This document shows, in pieces, positions 1 to 9,390 of a stretch of 49,070 nt of DNA. Both the position numbers and the translations under genes were made by a program. Below the pieces are notes generated by a model that made no database searches, was not told where the DNA came from, and saw only the letters and a list, made by a program, of their open reading frames with translations. Where the stretch lies: NCBI GenBank assembly GCA_002424525.1, contig DIKJ01000198.1, positions 5,252 through 54,321 on the forward strand. Reading direction: 5' to 3'. Within the stretch, counting starts at the first letter, position 1. Each line of letters opens with the position of its first letter. The DNA comes from Bacteroidales bacterium UBA5621 (GTDB taxonomy: Bacteria > Bacteroidota > Bacteroidia > Bacteroidales > VadinHA17).

Positions 1-1374
1 GCATTCCTGAAGCAGTTGTATGAGGAAGGAATGAATGTTGTCAGGATCAACTCGGCCCATCTCGATATCGATGGTGCACTGGAGATCATCAGAAATGCGA
101 GGGAAGTATCCGACAGGATCGCTGTTATGCTCGACACAAAAGGACCGGAAATCAGGACCACAATAAGCAATTCCCCCATCATCCTAAAGAAAGGAGCTAC
201 CGCAATCCTGGAAGGTGATCCTGACAAAACAACTACGCTGGAGCGTATTTATGTGAATCACAAGGCTTTTGCCGATGATGTTCCTGTTGGATCGACAATC
301 CTTTTCGACGATGGCGACATCGAGCTTAAAGCTTTGGACAAGATCGGCAATGCCCTGTTGTGTTCAATTGAGAACGACGGTGTACTTGGGTCCCGCAAAA
401 GTGTTAATGTGCCCTGCGTTAAAATATGCCTTCCGTCGGTTACCGAAAAGGATAAGGCTTTTATTGAGATGGCCGCAGGGAACGGGGTTGATTTTATTGC
501 CCATTCCTTTGTCAGGACGAAACAGGATGTCCTTGATGTACAATCTGTTATTGATAGTCACAACAGCCAGATGAAGATCATCGCAAAAATTGAAAACGAT
601 GAGGGTGTAAGGAATTTTGACGAGATCCTTGAGAACGTGTATGGTATAATGGTTGCCAGGGGAGATCTGGCCATAGAGATTCCCTATGAAAAAGTCCCGG
701 GTATTCAGCGGATGATGATCTCCAGGTGCATTTCGGCCAGAAAGCCGGTAATTGTTGCCACACAGATGCTTCATTCGATGATAACTAACCCGCGGCCTAC
801 ACGGGCTGAGGTGAGCGATATTGCCAGTGCCATCTATTCCAATACCGATGCTATGATGTTGAGCGGGGAGACCGCACAGGGAAAATACCCGGTTGAAGCA
901 GTCAGGACCATGACAAGGATAGCGGTTGAAGCGGAAAACAACAAGGAGAAGTTTCTTGAAATACCTGCGTTGAACCTTACGGGGGAAATAGCATCATATC
1001 TTGCGAAGGTTGCTGTTAAAACATCGGTAAAACTGGGTGGCAGGGGGATCATAGCAGATACCATTACAGGAAGGACCATCAGGGATATGGCCGGATACAG
1101 GGGGTTCAACCTGGTACTGGCACAATGTTATTCCAGGTCAACCATGAGGGAGCTGGCGCTCTCATACGGTGTTTATGCAAGCTACCAGGAGAAAAGCGAG
1201 TCGGCCGATAAATTCATCAGGGTGGCTCTATTAAACCTCATCCATGAGCATGATCTTAAAGATGAAGATATTGTGGTGATCCTCGCAGGAAATTTTTCAG
1301 GAGCCTCGGGTGTCTCCTTCATTGAAGTTGGTTCAGTCGGTTACCTTAAGGAAAGGGTTAGCATCAAGGAGTAA
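1..1374 (+). CDS. pyk: Pyruvate kinase, 5' end cut by window edge
   Basis: Converts phosphoenolpyruvate and ADP to pyruvate and ATP, the last step of glycolysis, in the cytosol. The reading frame is open to the first base (A-F-L-K-Q-L before the first in-frame TTG at 16), so the true start lies upstream and only about 20 residues are missing. Family motifs are in order: NVVRINSAH, MLDTKGPEIRT, IAKIENDEGVRNFDEI, the Mg/substrate loop MVARGDLAIEIP (usually GDLGVEI), ATQMLHSMI.NPRPTRAEVSD, and TDAMMLSGETAQGKYPVEAV. The C-terminal regulatory domain is complete and ends in GSVGYLKERVSIKE. The TTG at 16 is not a credible start because it sits inside the conserved N-terminal region. Identity is certain; only the 5' end is unknown. 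Confidence 0.96.
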   Translation, partial: AFLKQLYEEGMNVVRINSAHLDIDGALEIIRNAREVSDRIAVMLDTKGPEIRTTISNSPIILKKGATAILEGDPDKTTTLERIYVNHKAFADDVPVGSTILFDDGDIELKALDKIGNALLCSIENDGVLGSRKSVNVPCVKICLPSVTEKDKAFIEMAAGNGVDFIAHSFVRTKQDVLDVQSVIDSHNSQMKIIAKIENDEGVRNFDEILENVYGIMVARGDLAIEIPYEKVPGIQRMMISRCISARKPVIVATQMLHSMITNPRPTRAEVSDIASAIYSNTDAMMLSGETAQGKYPVEAVRTMTRIAVEAENNKEKFLEIPALNLTGEIASYLAKVAVKTSVKLGGRGIIADTITGRTIRDMAGYRGFNLVLAQCYSRSTMRELALSYGVYASYQEKSESADKFIRVALLNLIHEHDLKDEDIVVILAGNFSGASGVSFIEVGSVGYLKERVSIKE

Positions 1375-1430
1375 AAGCAGATTATTGGTCTGATTTTTGC
1401 TGACAAAAAGATGATTATAGCCTGATTTTA

Positions 1431-1913
1431 ATGCTTAAAACACTTATAATAGCGTTTTCCCTGATTGCGCACCCGGTCCATGTTGCACTGATGAGCATTG
1501 ATTATGACCGGAATGACAAATCATTTAAGGTATTTTTAAAGGTGTATTATGATGATTTTCTTGTTGATTCGGGAATGGCTGACGCAAATGAAATCCTGAT
1601 AAACGGTATTTCGGGTTACGGACCTCCGGAAACCGGGGCGGTTAATGAGTATTTTAATGATAAATTGATGATATTTGTCAATGAGAAGCAGGTTAAGGGA
1701 GACCTGCTGACGTTGAACCTGGCTGACGGGGAGCTTAGCGTCAACATGCTTTTCGACGCCGGACCAGGGATAAACACTGTTACCGTCAGGTGCCTTATTA
1801 TGACTGATCTTTATGATGATCAGGCAAATATGGTAATTCTGAAAGTTGATGATTTTGAAGAGGGGGTGAAGTTAACAGCGGAGAAGACGGAACAGACTTT
1901 TAAAATTAAATAA
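1431..1913 (+). CDS. Conserved Bacteroidetes protein, DUF6702-like, exported
   Basis: 160 residues. The first 20 or so are hydrophobic (LIIAFSLIAHPVHVALMSI) and contain the HPVHV stretch that in this family marks the mature start (HP.HVSL.EI), so it is probably secreted or periplasmic. The rest predicts beta strands with acidic loops and no cysteines or catalytic motif. The match to DUF6702 is by remembered family pattern (short, HPxHV near the N-terminus, then a beta-rich domain). In Bacteroidetes such genes often sit next to metallopeptidase or surface-protein genes; here a T9SS-type surface protein follows after 9 nt, suggesting co-transcription. Function unknown. Confidence 0.7.
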   Translation: MLKTLIIAFSLIAHPVHVALMSIDYDRNDKSFKVFLKVYYDDFLVDSGMADANEILINGISGYGPPETGAVNEYFNDKLMIFVNEKQVKGDLLTLNLADGELSVNMLFDAGPGINTVTVRCLIMTDLYDDQANMVILKVDDFEEGVKLTAEKTEQTFKIK

Positions 1914-1922
1914 TTCAAGAGA

Positions 1923-4541
1923 GTGAAAAACATAGTGTCAGGGAGATTATTGGTGCTGTTGGTATTATTATTGACTTCCGCCAGGCTTGGTGCAACTCAC
2001 AACAGGGCCGGTGAGATAACATACGTACAGATTTCCGATCTTACCTTCGAGATCACAATCACGACATTTACTTATACGCTTAGCTTCGCTGACCGGCCTC
2101 AGCTGGAGGTTGACTGGGGAGATAATTCAACTTCGATCGCCCCGAGGATTGAAATTCTCCTTCTTCCCAACTTCTATAAAAGGAATATTTATAAGATGAG
2201 GCATACTTACCCCGGACCCGGTGTTTACAGGATCGTTGTTCAGGATCCGAACAGGAATTTCGGTGTCCAGAACATCCCCAATTCGGTAAATGTCGTCTTT
2301 TCGATATCAACTATTCTGACGGTTAACCCTGGGATGGGGTTCAACAGCACTCCCGTATTGCTTAATCCTCCTTATGACAAGGCTGCACTGGGATACGTTT
2401 TCGTCCATAACCCGGCAGCTTTTGATCCCGACGGAGACAGCCTTTCCTATAAGCTGACGGTCTGCACACGTGATGACGGGAAACCAATAGAGAATTACAC
2501 TCTCCCCCCTGCAACAAATTTCATTCGCGTTGATGCGATAACCGGTGACCTGATATGGAACACTCCTGCCGATACGGGAATATTCAATGTGGCAATGGAG
2601 ATACAGGAGTGGCGAAATGGTGTCAAGATCGGAGTAGTTGTCCGTGATATGCAGATCGAAGTATTCACAACGAAAAACAAACCCCCGGTTAATGGCCCTC
2701 TTAAAGATATGTGTGTGGAGGTTGGTGAAGTTGTTGAGTTCCTCGCAACAGCGACAGATGAAAACAAGGACTATATAAACCTGATTGCCACATCGGGGAT
2801 ATTTACTCTTGCGAAGTGCCCTGCCACCTTCAATCTTGCAGATTCGGTTCCGGGATTCACTTCGTCGATATTACGGTGGGTCCCTTGTCACGAGGCGGTC
2901 AGGAACCAGCCATATGATATTATTATAAAATCGGAAGACCTGGGAACTGACCTTCAGCTGGTTGATATCGATAACATGAGGATAAAAGTCCTTGGCCCCT
3001 CGCCGGTCCTTATCACGGCGATACCGGAAGGTAAATTCATCAGGTTGTTGTGGGAGAATTACGGGACGGATGCCATAGCAGGTTTCAGCATATACAGGAG
3101 AGTAGGCGTATCAACTTTCAGCCCCGATTCCTGTACAAACGGAATACCGTCCTCATCGGGTTTTGTTAAAGTAGGATATATTGCGGGCAGCAATACAGTC
3201 TCATTCACCGACACGGATAACGGAGAGGGACTGAAGTTCGGCACGGAATATTCCTACAGGATAGTTGCTGTTTATCCTAACGGAACAGAGAGTAAGGCTT
3301 CAAATGAGATTGCTTCCACCCTGGTCTCGGGAGTGCCCGTGATAAGGAACGTAAGCGTCACCAGCACTGACCTTGTGAACGGGTCGATATATATTGCATG
3401 GCGAAAGCCCGACAGGCTCGATACAATACCGGCCAATGGGCCCTACGAGTACCTGATTTTCAGAGCCAGCGGGACGACAGGAACCAGTTATCAGCAGATT
3501 GCTTCTATAATCACTGCGGATCTGAATGACACTGTTTTTGTTGATAATCCGATCAATACCCGGGACAGGGGTTACCTTTACAGGATAGAACTGTACAACA
3601 ATGCCCCTGGTAACAGATTCCTGATCGGTGAACCCGGAGTCGCTTCATCCATGTTCCTTGGAATCAGCCCGGGAGACCGGAAAGCAAGATTCGTGATCAA
3701 CCGTAATGTCCCGTGGATCAATACGCGGTACGATTTCTTCAGGCTGAATGAGACAACACTTGCATACGATTCGGTCGGGTCAACGAATCAGCTTACCTTC
3801 GTTGATACGGGGCTTGAGAACGGGAAAGAGTATTGCTATTATATCCGGTCCACAGGAGGCTACCTGAGGCCTGACCTGCCAAAGAATCTGATCAATTTCT
3901 CACAGACAGCCTGTGTAATACCTGAGGATAATGAACCCCCGTGTCCGCCGGTAATAACTGTTACGAGTGAGTGCGACAGCCTGACCAATACCGTCAGGTG
4001 GAGGATCGACGACCCGGAATGCTTTGAGGATGTTGCAGGATATAAGATCTACTACAGGATGACCTATGAGGGTATAATGGAGCTGATCGCAACGATCAAC
4101 GACAGGAACACCTTCTCTTTTGTACACCGCCCGGGCGAAATTGTGGCCGGATGCTATGCCGTTTCAGCTTTTGATCTTATCGGAAATGAAAGCGATAAAA
4201 CGGCATTATGCGTCGATTCATGCAACTTCTACGAGATTCCCAATGTTTTCACTCCGAACGGTGACGGTATAAATGATATACTGATAGCAAAAACATCGGG
4301 ACTGGTGGAGAAGATTGACATCAAAATCTTCAACAGGACCGGGGTGCTGGTCTTCCGGACAGCGGAGCCTAAAATAAACTGGGACGGAACTTACAATGGA
4401 AGAATTGTATCGCCCGGAGTCTATTTCTATCAGTGCGATGTTTATGAGAGACGTATTTCGGGAGTCGAAATGTTCCACCTGACAGGATTTATACATGTGA
4501 TCACGGAAAAAGGGGCAACAGTCAAACCAGTGGACTATTAA
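1923..4541 (+). CDS. Large secreted protein with PKD/fibronectin-like modules and T9SS type B (CHU_C) C-terminal domain
   Basis: 872 residues starting at a GTG (1923), 9 nt after the previous stop. A signal peptide (LLVLLVLLLTSARLGA) is followed by THNRAGEITY, the opening of a PKD-like domain common in Bacteroidetes surface proteins, a cadherin/Ig-like stretch (DPDGDSLSYKL near residue 170), several fibronectin-III-like repeats (about 360-750; repeated Y-x-Y-R-I and GTEYSYRIVA-type strands) and the C-terminal sorting module IPNVFTPNGDGINDILI...KINWDGTYNGRIVSPGVYFYQC (about 780-860). By family knowledge this module (gliding motility-associated C-terminal domain) directs export through the type IX secretion system. 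Probably displayed or released as an adhesin or matrix protein; the ligand cannot be inferred. A smaller relative lies at 43168-44658. Confidence 0.88.
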   Translation: MKNIVSGRLLVLLVLLLTSARLGATHNRAGEITYVQISDLTFEITITTFTYTLSFADRPQLEVDWGDNSTSIAPRIEILLLPNFYKRNIYKMRHTYPGPGVYRIVVQDPNRNFGVQNIPNSVNVVFSISTILTVNPGMGFNSTPVLLNPPYDKAALGYVFVHNPAAFDPDGDSLSYKLTVCTRDDGKPIENYTLPPATNFIRVDAITGDLIWNTPADTGIFNVAMEIQEWRNGVKIGVVVRDMQIEVFTTKNKPPVNGPLKDMCVEVGEVVEFLATATDENKDYINLIATSGIFTLAKCPATFNLADSVPGFTSSILRWVPCHEAVRNQPYDIIIKSEDLGTDLQLVDIDNMRIKVLGPSPVLITAIPEGKFIRLLWENYGTDAIAGFSIYRRVGVSTFSPDSCTNGIPSSSGFVKVGYIAGSNTVSFTDTDNGEGLKFGTEYSYRIVAVYPNGTESKASNEIASTLVSGVPVIRNVSVTSTDLVNGSIYIAWRKPDRLDTIPANGPYEYLIFRASGTTGTSYQQIASIITADLNDTVFVDNPINTRDRGYLYRIELYNNAPGNRFLIGEPGVASSMFLGISPGDRKARFVINRNVPWINTRYDFFRLNETTLAYDSVGSTNQLTFVDTGLENGKEYCYYIRSTGGYLRPDLPKNLINFSQTACVIPEDNEPPCPPVITVTSECDSLTNTVRWRIDDPECFEDVAGYKIYYRMTYEGIMELIATINDRNTFSFVHRPGEIVAGCYAVSAFDLIGNESDKTALCVDSCNFYEIPNVFTPNGDGINDILIAKTSGLVEKIDIKIFNRTGVLVFRTAEPKINWDGTYNGRIVSPGVYFYQCDVYERRISGVEMFHLTGFIHVITEKGATVKPVDY

Positions 4542-4560
4542 CTTATTCTGATTCAGTTAT

Positions 4561-5763
4561 ATGAGAAATTTAATACTTCCGGTTCTCCTGATGTTTCTGA
4601 CTGTCATCGTTTCGGGACAGAAGCCGGTCGATCACCTGCTTAAGGCAAAGGCGTTAACCGAATCGGGCAGTTATGACGAAGCCATCAGGGTGTTATCTGA
4701 TGTTATTGGTCCAGGGAGCGAGTCCTTTCTGTTAACTGGGAGAGCCGAAGCTTACATGGCAAAAGGAGACCTGTCGGCGGCCATTAATGACCTGAATTCT
4801 GCAAACATTGTTTCGCCGGGTTCGGGAGAGTATGGACTGTCGCGTATTTATGCAATCAGGCGCGATGTTGCCACCTCATTGTACCATCTTGAAAGGAATA
4901 TAAAATCACCTTACAGGAAGAGCGAAAAGGAGATTATGCTCGATCCGTCATTCAGTGCGGTTGAGAACAGTGCCGCCTGGCGTCAGTTCTGGAGACAGGA
5001 GTGGTACAGTGGTCATGAGAAAGGATTATCGGAAATCGAATATTATGTTTCAAGGGGGAACAGGGAGGAAGCCAGGGCAATATTATCCGGACTCGTGAAG
5101 GATTACCCGGGGTATGATGACAATATTTATGCTGGAGCCCTTATAAGCATGGCCGGAGGCAACTATGCACAGGCCTCAGCGGCTCTGGCCCCGCTTACTG
5201 CGAAGTTCCCGTCGAATGAAAAATATCTCCGGCTTTATGCCACAACCCAGGAGGAGTTACGCAATCCATCCGGCGCCTCGGTCACCTATACCAGGCTGAT
5301 GGCCCTCAATATACCCGATGCAGAACTTCTTTTACTGAGAGCCGATTGTTACAGGAAGACGGGAGAGACAACCAGATCGAGGGCAGATGTAAGCAAATAC
5401 CTGGAATTATATCCCGGAAACAAGAAAGCCCTCAGACTTGCAGGAATGATCGAATCAGCGGCAGGCGATAACCTCAGGGCTCTCGAATATTACTCGAAGA
5501 ATGTACAGCTTCACCCTGGCGACCCCGATTGCTTTATCGACAGGGCAAATGCTTATTTTGTTTCAAGATCGTGGGACTGGGCGATCCGTGATTACGGCAT
5601 GGCGCTTGATCTGAAGCCTGATAATCCGGAGGCCTGGCTCAACAAAGGCATTTCCCTGTTAAATTCCGGGAAAAGGGAGGATGCATGTCATGATCTCAGA
5701 AGAGCTTTCAGGCTGGGTAGCAAGCAAGCCACAGAATATATCAGCAAAAACTGTATCAGATAG
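4561..5763 (+). CDS. Exported tetratricopeptide-repeat protein
   Basis: 400 residues beginning with a signal peptide (RNLILPVLLMFLTVIVSG, cleavage likely before QKPVDH). The mature part is a string of TPR-type helix pairs: KAKALTESGSYDEAIRVL, RAEAYMAKGDLSAAINDL, then degenerate copies, and clear ones at the end (ALEYYSKNVQLHPGDPDCF, RANAYFVSRSWDWAIRDY, AWLNKGISLLNSGKREDA). TPR arrays act as protein-protein scaffolds; no enzymatic motif is present. It lies 19 nt after the CHU_C protein on the same strand, so it may assist that protein's export, assembly or surface attachment. That role is inference from position only. Confidence 0.85.
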   Translation: MRNLILPVLLMFLTVIVSGQKPVDHLLKAKALTESGSYDEAIRVLSDVIGPGSESFLLTGRAEAYMAKGDLSAAINDLNSANIVSPGSGEYGLSRIYAIRRDVATSLYHLERNIKSPYRKSEKEIMLDPSFSAVENSAAWRQFWRQEWYSGHEKGLSEIEYYVSRGNREEARAILSGLVKDYPGYDDNIYAGALISMAGGNYAQASAALAPLTAKFPSNEKYLRLYATTQEELRNPSGASVTYTRLMALNIPDAELLLLRADCYRKTGETTRSRADVSKYLELYPGNKKALRLAGMIESAAGDNLRALEYYSKNVQLHPGDPDCFIDRANAYFVSRSWDWAIRDYGMALDLKPDNPEAWLNKGISLLNSGKREDACHDLRRAFRLGSKQATEYISKNCIR

Positions 5764-5779
5764 CGAACAGAGGGCTTAG

Positions 5780-8599
5780 TTACCTTATGTGCCTGGCAAT
5801 TTTGTCAAACAGATCGCGCGGTTTAAAAGGTTTCAGGACATAATCATTGATATTGAGATCGTTGATCTTATCGTGACTCTCCGACATGATTGCTGCAGTG
5901 AGTGCGATAACAGGAATCGATCTGATAGACGGGTTCTCCGAATTCCTGATTATCCTGGTAGCCTCAATACCATCTAGTACGGGCATGTGAAGATCCATAA
6001 TCACAAGGTCGAAATCTTCTTTTTCAAGCAACTCAAGCGCTACCTTCCCATTTTCTGCATGAGTCACATTGATTCCCCATCCCGTAAGGAATTTATTCGC
6101 AACAAAGAAATTGATCCTGTTGTCTTCGGCAACAAGCACTCTTTTGCCGTCGAGGCCTTTGTAGGTCTCGGCAGGTTCGGAAGTGGTGGTCGCCTTCTCC
6201 TTTTCAGCTATGCCAAACGACATGGCGAATCTGAAAGTTGAACCTTTATCCGGCTCGCTTTCGAGTACTATTTCCCCACCCTGCAATTCGATCAGCTTTT
6301 TACATATTGCGAGGCCCAGTCCGGTTCCTCCGTAATGTCTTGTCGTGTCGGCAGATGCCTGGGTAAAACTGTCGAAAATCATTGACTGCCTCTCCTTTGG
6401 TATGCCTATTCCCGTATCCTTTACGGTAAATTCCATCCTCGTAACCCTGCCGGTACGTTCCATTTCCCTGATGGTCACGGCAATGCAACCCTCTCTGGTG
6501 AACTTAAGCGCATTTGAAAGAAGATTGGAGAGTATCTGGTTGAGCCGGATTGGGTCGCCAATTACATTTTCAGGAAGATCATTAGCCTTTATGATGTCAA
6601 ACCCAAGATTCTTTGCTCTCGACCTGAATGAGTAGGATCTCATAATGTCGTTTATAAAATCAGTCAGGCTGAATGGTATCTGTTCGAATACAATCTTGCC
6701 GGATTCAATTTTATTGTAATCGAGCACGTCGTTGACCAGGGTCAGCAGATGGTTACCTGAAAACCTCAGGGTTTTGATGTAATCCATCTGATCCTCCCTG
6801 GGACTTCCCTGCAGAAGAAGATTGGTAATACCTATGACTTCGTTGAGAGGTGTCCTTATCTCATGGCTCATGGTTGACATGAACTGCTGTTTCGATTGTG
6901 CTGCTTCTTCGGCTTTCTGGCGCGCCAGGATAAGGTTGTCAAGCATGTTTCTTCTCTGAATGGCGATGGCTACCTGGTTGGAGATAAACTCAAGCACCAG
7001 CACATCTTCCTGAGAAAATTTGTTCTCATTATGGTAATCCTGAAGACATATAACACCAATAATATTGTCATCAGCTCTGAGAGGCACACCCATCCATACC
7101 TTACAAGGTGTTCCAACCAGGTCGATCTCTCCTGCATCCTCCAGCACCCTCAGGTCGTTTTCCTTAAGCAGTACCGATTTATTGTTGCTGATCACCCATC
7201 CTGTTATGGTTTTCTTTGCCGGAATCTCATGAAACTCATCTTTTTCATCAGCAAAAAACGGTAGCGACAGCATTCCGGTTCTATTATCGTAGATAGCAAT
7301 AAAGAAATTGTCCGTATCCCAGATCTTGCTTAACTCCTTTACAATTATCGGATATATATCCTTGATGGCCGACTGGTTCAGAGCCGCTGAAGAAATATTG
7401 TACAATATTTCCTGGAGCAGCTGGTTTTTCCTTTCTGACGTCACGTCGCGGTAAATGCCGATGCAGGCTACTGGCTGGTTATTTACTATTATCGATGTTG
7501 CTATCAGTGAAACATAGATCCTGTTTCCGGATTTATTTATTCTAACAGTCTCTTTTACCTCGGTACGCTTGTGCGAGGCGATGGTACTTATCTTCAGTGC
7601 CTCTTCCTTCAGGTCGTCGGGAACGATCAGGTTGTCAACGTAGTTGTCGAGAGCTTCATGGGCAGTATAGCCAAAAAGTCTTGTAAACTCTTTGTTGATC
7701 ATTGTGATCCTGCCGTCCATGTCGGTTATTCCGATAGCCACAGGGTTCGAATCGATCAGATGTTCAAGGTATGCTTTTTCCTTTTGTTTCTGCAGATGAC
7801 CCTGCTCCCATGTTATCAGAATATTCCCCGAAGTCAGTATAAATCCCATATAGTAACCTTCCGAATCATCGCCATCCGGAGAAGCAGCAAGTTTATGAGC
7901 CTCGCCTGTAATTCTTACGTGGTGCAGGAGTTCAATCAGCTTCGGTCTGTAGACAAGGGGTGTCTCATCCACAAATTTCCCGATCACTTCGCTTTTCGAG
8001 ATAAACTCCACTTCTTCAACCCTGGTATTGAAGTCGACAATGAAGAAGCGATTATCCTCAGAATAGCTGAAGAGGGCAAAGTAACTGCTGACTGTTTCAA
8101 ATATCTCTTCGAGAACTGTTCCGCTGCTGTCCCTGATCCTTTTATTTTTCAGGTTATCGACGTCGTTATATATAGTCAGGAGATAGGCCTCATCCTCAAT
8201 AATCACCTTCTCGGTAAAGAAGATAAAAGGCTTATGTTTGCCTGTCCTGGTCCTTAAAATTATGGTGTAATCCTCAACATCATCAAATCTTGAAAGCATC
8301 CCCAGAAACTTATTGCTGCTCTCAATTTCTGCAAACAGTTTAATGTCATCCGGTTTACGCCCGATAATCTCTTCTTTGGAGTATTCCAGGGCTTCGGTAA
8401 AGGATCTGTTGACATCAACAAACTCGCCTGAACCGAATTTCGTTATGGCCATCAACTGTGATGCTGAATGGAATGCCTTGAAGATCATGTCTTTTACGAT
8501 CTCATTTTTAACATTATTCTTCAGCCTCAGCGCTTCGACCTCTTCTTCAAGCTTCCTGTGGGCTTCCAGCAACGCTTCGTAGCTCTCCTTGTAATCCAT
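5780..8599 (-). CDS. Hybrid sensor histidine kinase (PAS-PAS-GAF-HisKA-HATPase-REC)
   Basis: 939 residues from the ATG at 8599. A longer frame opens at 8641, but its extra 14 residues would overlap the end of nth, whereas 8599 sits 7 nt after the nth stop. Order: N-terminal coiled coil (about 1-40), PAS (about 45-150), a poorly conserved PAS-like segment, PAS (about 280-390; ITDMDGRITMINKEF), GAF (about 400-545), HisKA with phospho-acceptor His579 in MSHEIRTPL, HATPase with N box (NLLSNALKF), G1 (DTGIGIP) and G2 (GGTGLGLAI), and a receiver domain with phospho-acceptor Asp869 (VIMDLHMPVLDG). No transmembrane segment is evident, so it probably senses a cytosolic signal. There is no separate regulator, HPt or DNA-binding domain nearby, so the output target is unknown. 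Confidence 0.93.
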   Translation of the reverse strand: MDYKESYEALLEAHRKLEEEVEALRLKNNVKNEIVKDMIFKAFHSASQLMAITKFGSGEFVDVNRSFTEALEYSKEEIIGRKPDDIKLFAEIESSNKFLGMLSRFDDVEDYTIILRTRTGKHKPFIFFTEKVIIEDEAYLLTIYNDVDNLKNKRIRDSSGTVLEEIFETVSSYFALFSYSEDNRFFIVDFNTRVEEVEFISKSEVIGKFVDETPLVYRPKLIELLHHVRITGEAHKLAASPDGDDSEGYYMGFILTSGNILITWEQGHLQKQKEKAYLEHLIDSNPVAIGITDMDGRITMINKEFTRLFGYTAHEALDNYVDNLIVPDDLKEEALKISTIASHKRTEVKETVRINKSGNRIYVSLIATSIIVNNQPVACIGIYRDVTSERKNQLLQEILYNISSAALNQSAIKDIYPIIVKELSKIWDTDNFFIAIYDNRTGMLSLPFFADEKDEFHEIPAKKTITGWVISNNKSVLLKENDLRVLEDAGEIDLVGTPCKVWMGVPLRADDNIIGVICLQDYHNENKFSQEDVLVLEFISNQVAIAIQRRNMLDNLILARQKAEEAAQSKQQFMSTMSHEIRTPLNEVIGITNLLLQGSPREDQMDYIKTLRFSGNHLLTLVNDVLDYNKIESGKIVFEQIPFSLTDFINDIMRSYSFRSRAKNLGFDIIKANDLPENVIGDPIRLNQILSNLLSNALKFTREGCIAVTIREMERTGRVTRMEFTVKDTGIGIPKERQSMIFDSFTQASADTTRHYGGTGLGLAICKKLIELQGGEIVLESEPDKGSTFRFAMSFGIAEKEKATTTSEPAETYKGLDGKRVLVAEDNRINFFVANKFLTGWGINVTHAENGKVALELLEKEDFDLVIMDLHMPVLDGIEATRIIRNSENPSIRSIPVIALTAAIMSESHDKINDLNINDYVLKPFKPRDLFDKIARHIR

Positions 8600-8606
8600 T
8601 AAAATC

Positions 8607-9254
8607 TTATTTCTTTTTGAAATTATCAGTAAAATATGCACAGAAACCTGTAATCCCGCACTCGTGGCAGAGAGGACTGCGGGCCTTGCAGATATATCTG
8701 CCGTGCAGAATAAGCCAGTGATGTGCCTGGTTCAGCAGATCAGCGGGTATATGTTTCGTCAGCTGGTTCTCTGCCTGAAGAGGTGTTCTGGCATTTTTTA
8801 CGAGGCCGATTCTTTTTGAAACCCTGAATACATGGGTATCGACAGCCATAACGGGTTTGCTGAATATTACCGATGCTATTACATGGGCGCTTTTTCTTCC
8901 GACACCAGGCAAACGCATCAGAAGCGAGGGCTCTGAAGGCACAATGCCTCCGAATTCCTTAACAAGCGTCCGTGCCATGCCAATCAGATGCTTTGTCTTA
9001 TTATTCGGGTATGAGCATGATCTGATGCAACTGAAGATATCTGAAGGATCTGCTTTTGACATGGCTTCAGCATCAGGGTATCTACCGAGCAATGCCGGTG
9101 TGATCATGTTAACCCTCTTATCGGTGCATTGAGCCGATAAAATTACTGCGACAATCAGTTCAAAAGGGTCGCTGTAAGAGAGCTCTGTTTCTGCATGAGG
9201 GCGGTTGATTAAAAAATATTCAATAGTTTTTCCGTATCTTTCTTTCAGAGTCAT
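8607..9254 (-). CDS. nth: Endonuclease III (DNA glycosylase/AP lyase)
   Basis: 215 residues, the normal length for Nth. It removes oxidised pyrimidines and cleaves the resulting abasic site in base-excision repair. Visible features: the helix-hairpin-helix LPGVGRKSA with catalytic Lys121, catalytic Asp139 in MAVDTHVFRVSKRIG, and the C-terminal [4Fe-4S] loop with Cys189, Cys196, Cys199 and Cys205 in the exact C-x6-C-x2-C-x5-C spacing. It is followed after 7 nt by the hybrid histidine kinase, so the two are probably co-transcribed. Upstream, a 136-nt gap separates it from the divergent aroB. Confidence 0.97.
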   Translation of the reverse strand: MTLKERYGKTIEYFLINRPHAETELSYSDPFELIVAVILSAQCTDKRVNMITPALLGRYPDAEAMSKADPSDIFSCIRSCSYPNNKTKHLIGMARTLVKEFGGIVPSEPSLLMRLPGVGRKSAHVIASVIFSKPVMAVDTHVFRVSKRIGLVKNARTPLQAENQLTKHIPADLLNQAHHWLILHGRYICKARSPLCHECGITGFCAYFTDNFKKK

Positions 9255-9390
9255 TGTATTTAAAAAGATAGTGTTTGTAAAGTAACACTTTTTATCTTTA
9301 CGAAATATTTCGATCAGGGATTACTTAATAAAGACTGATATGCTAATTCAATCACGGAATTTATAACTTTAACTGTCATTCTTCAGGGAT

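Noticed and set aside
364..774. 136-codon frame on the minus strand inside pyruvate kinase
   Set aside because: Lies wholly opposite a strongly conserved gene and has no family similarity; it is a shadow frame.
1375..1430. Possible terminator hairpin after pyruvate kinase (CAGA...TCTG with a following TTTTT)
   Set aside because: Only 4 bp pair, and the T-run is interrupted; not distinguishable from chance.
7571..8257. 228-codon plus-strand frame inside the hybrid histidine kinase gene
   Set aside because: Antisense to well-matched PAS and GAF domains; no independent start signal or similarity.
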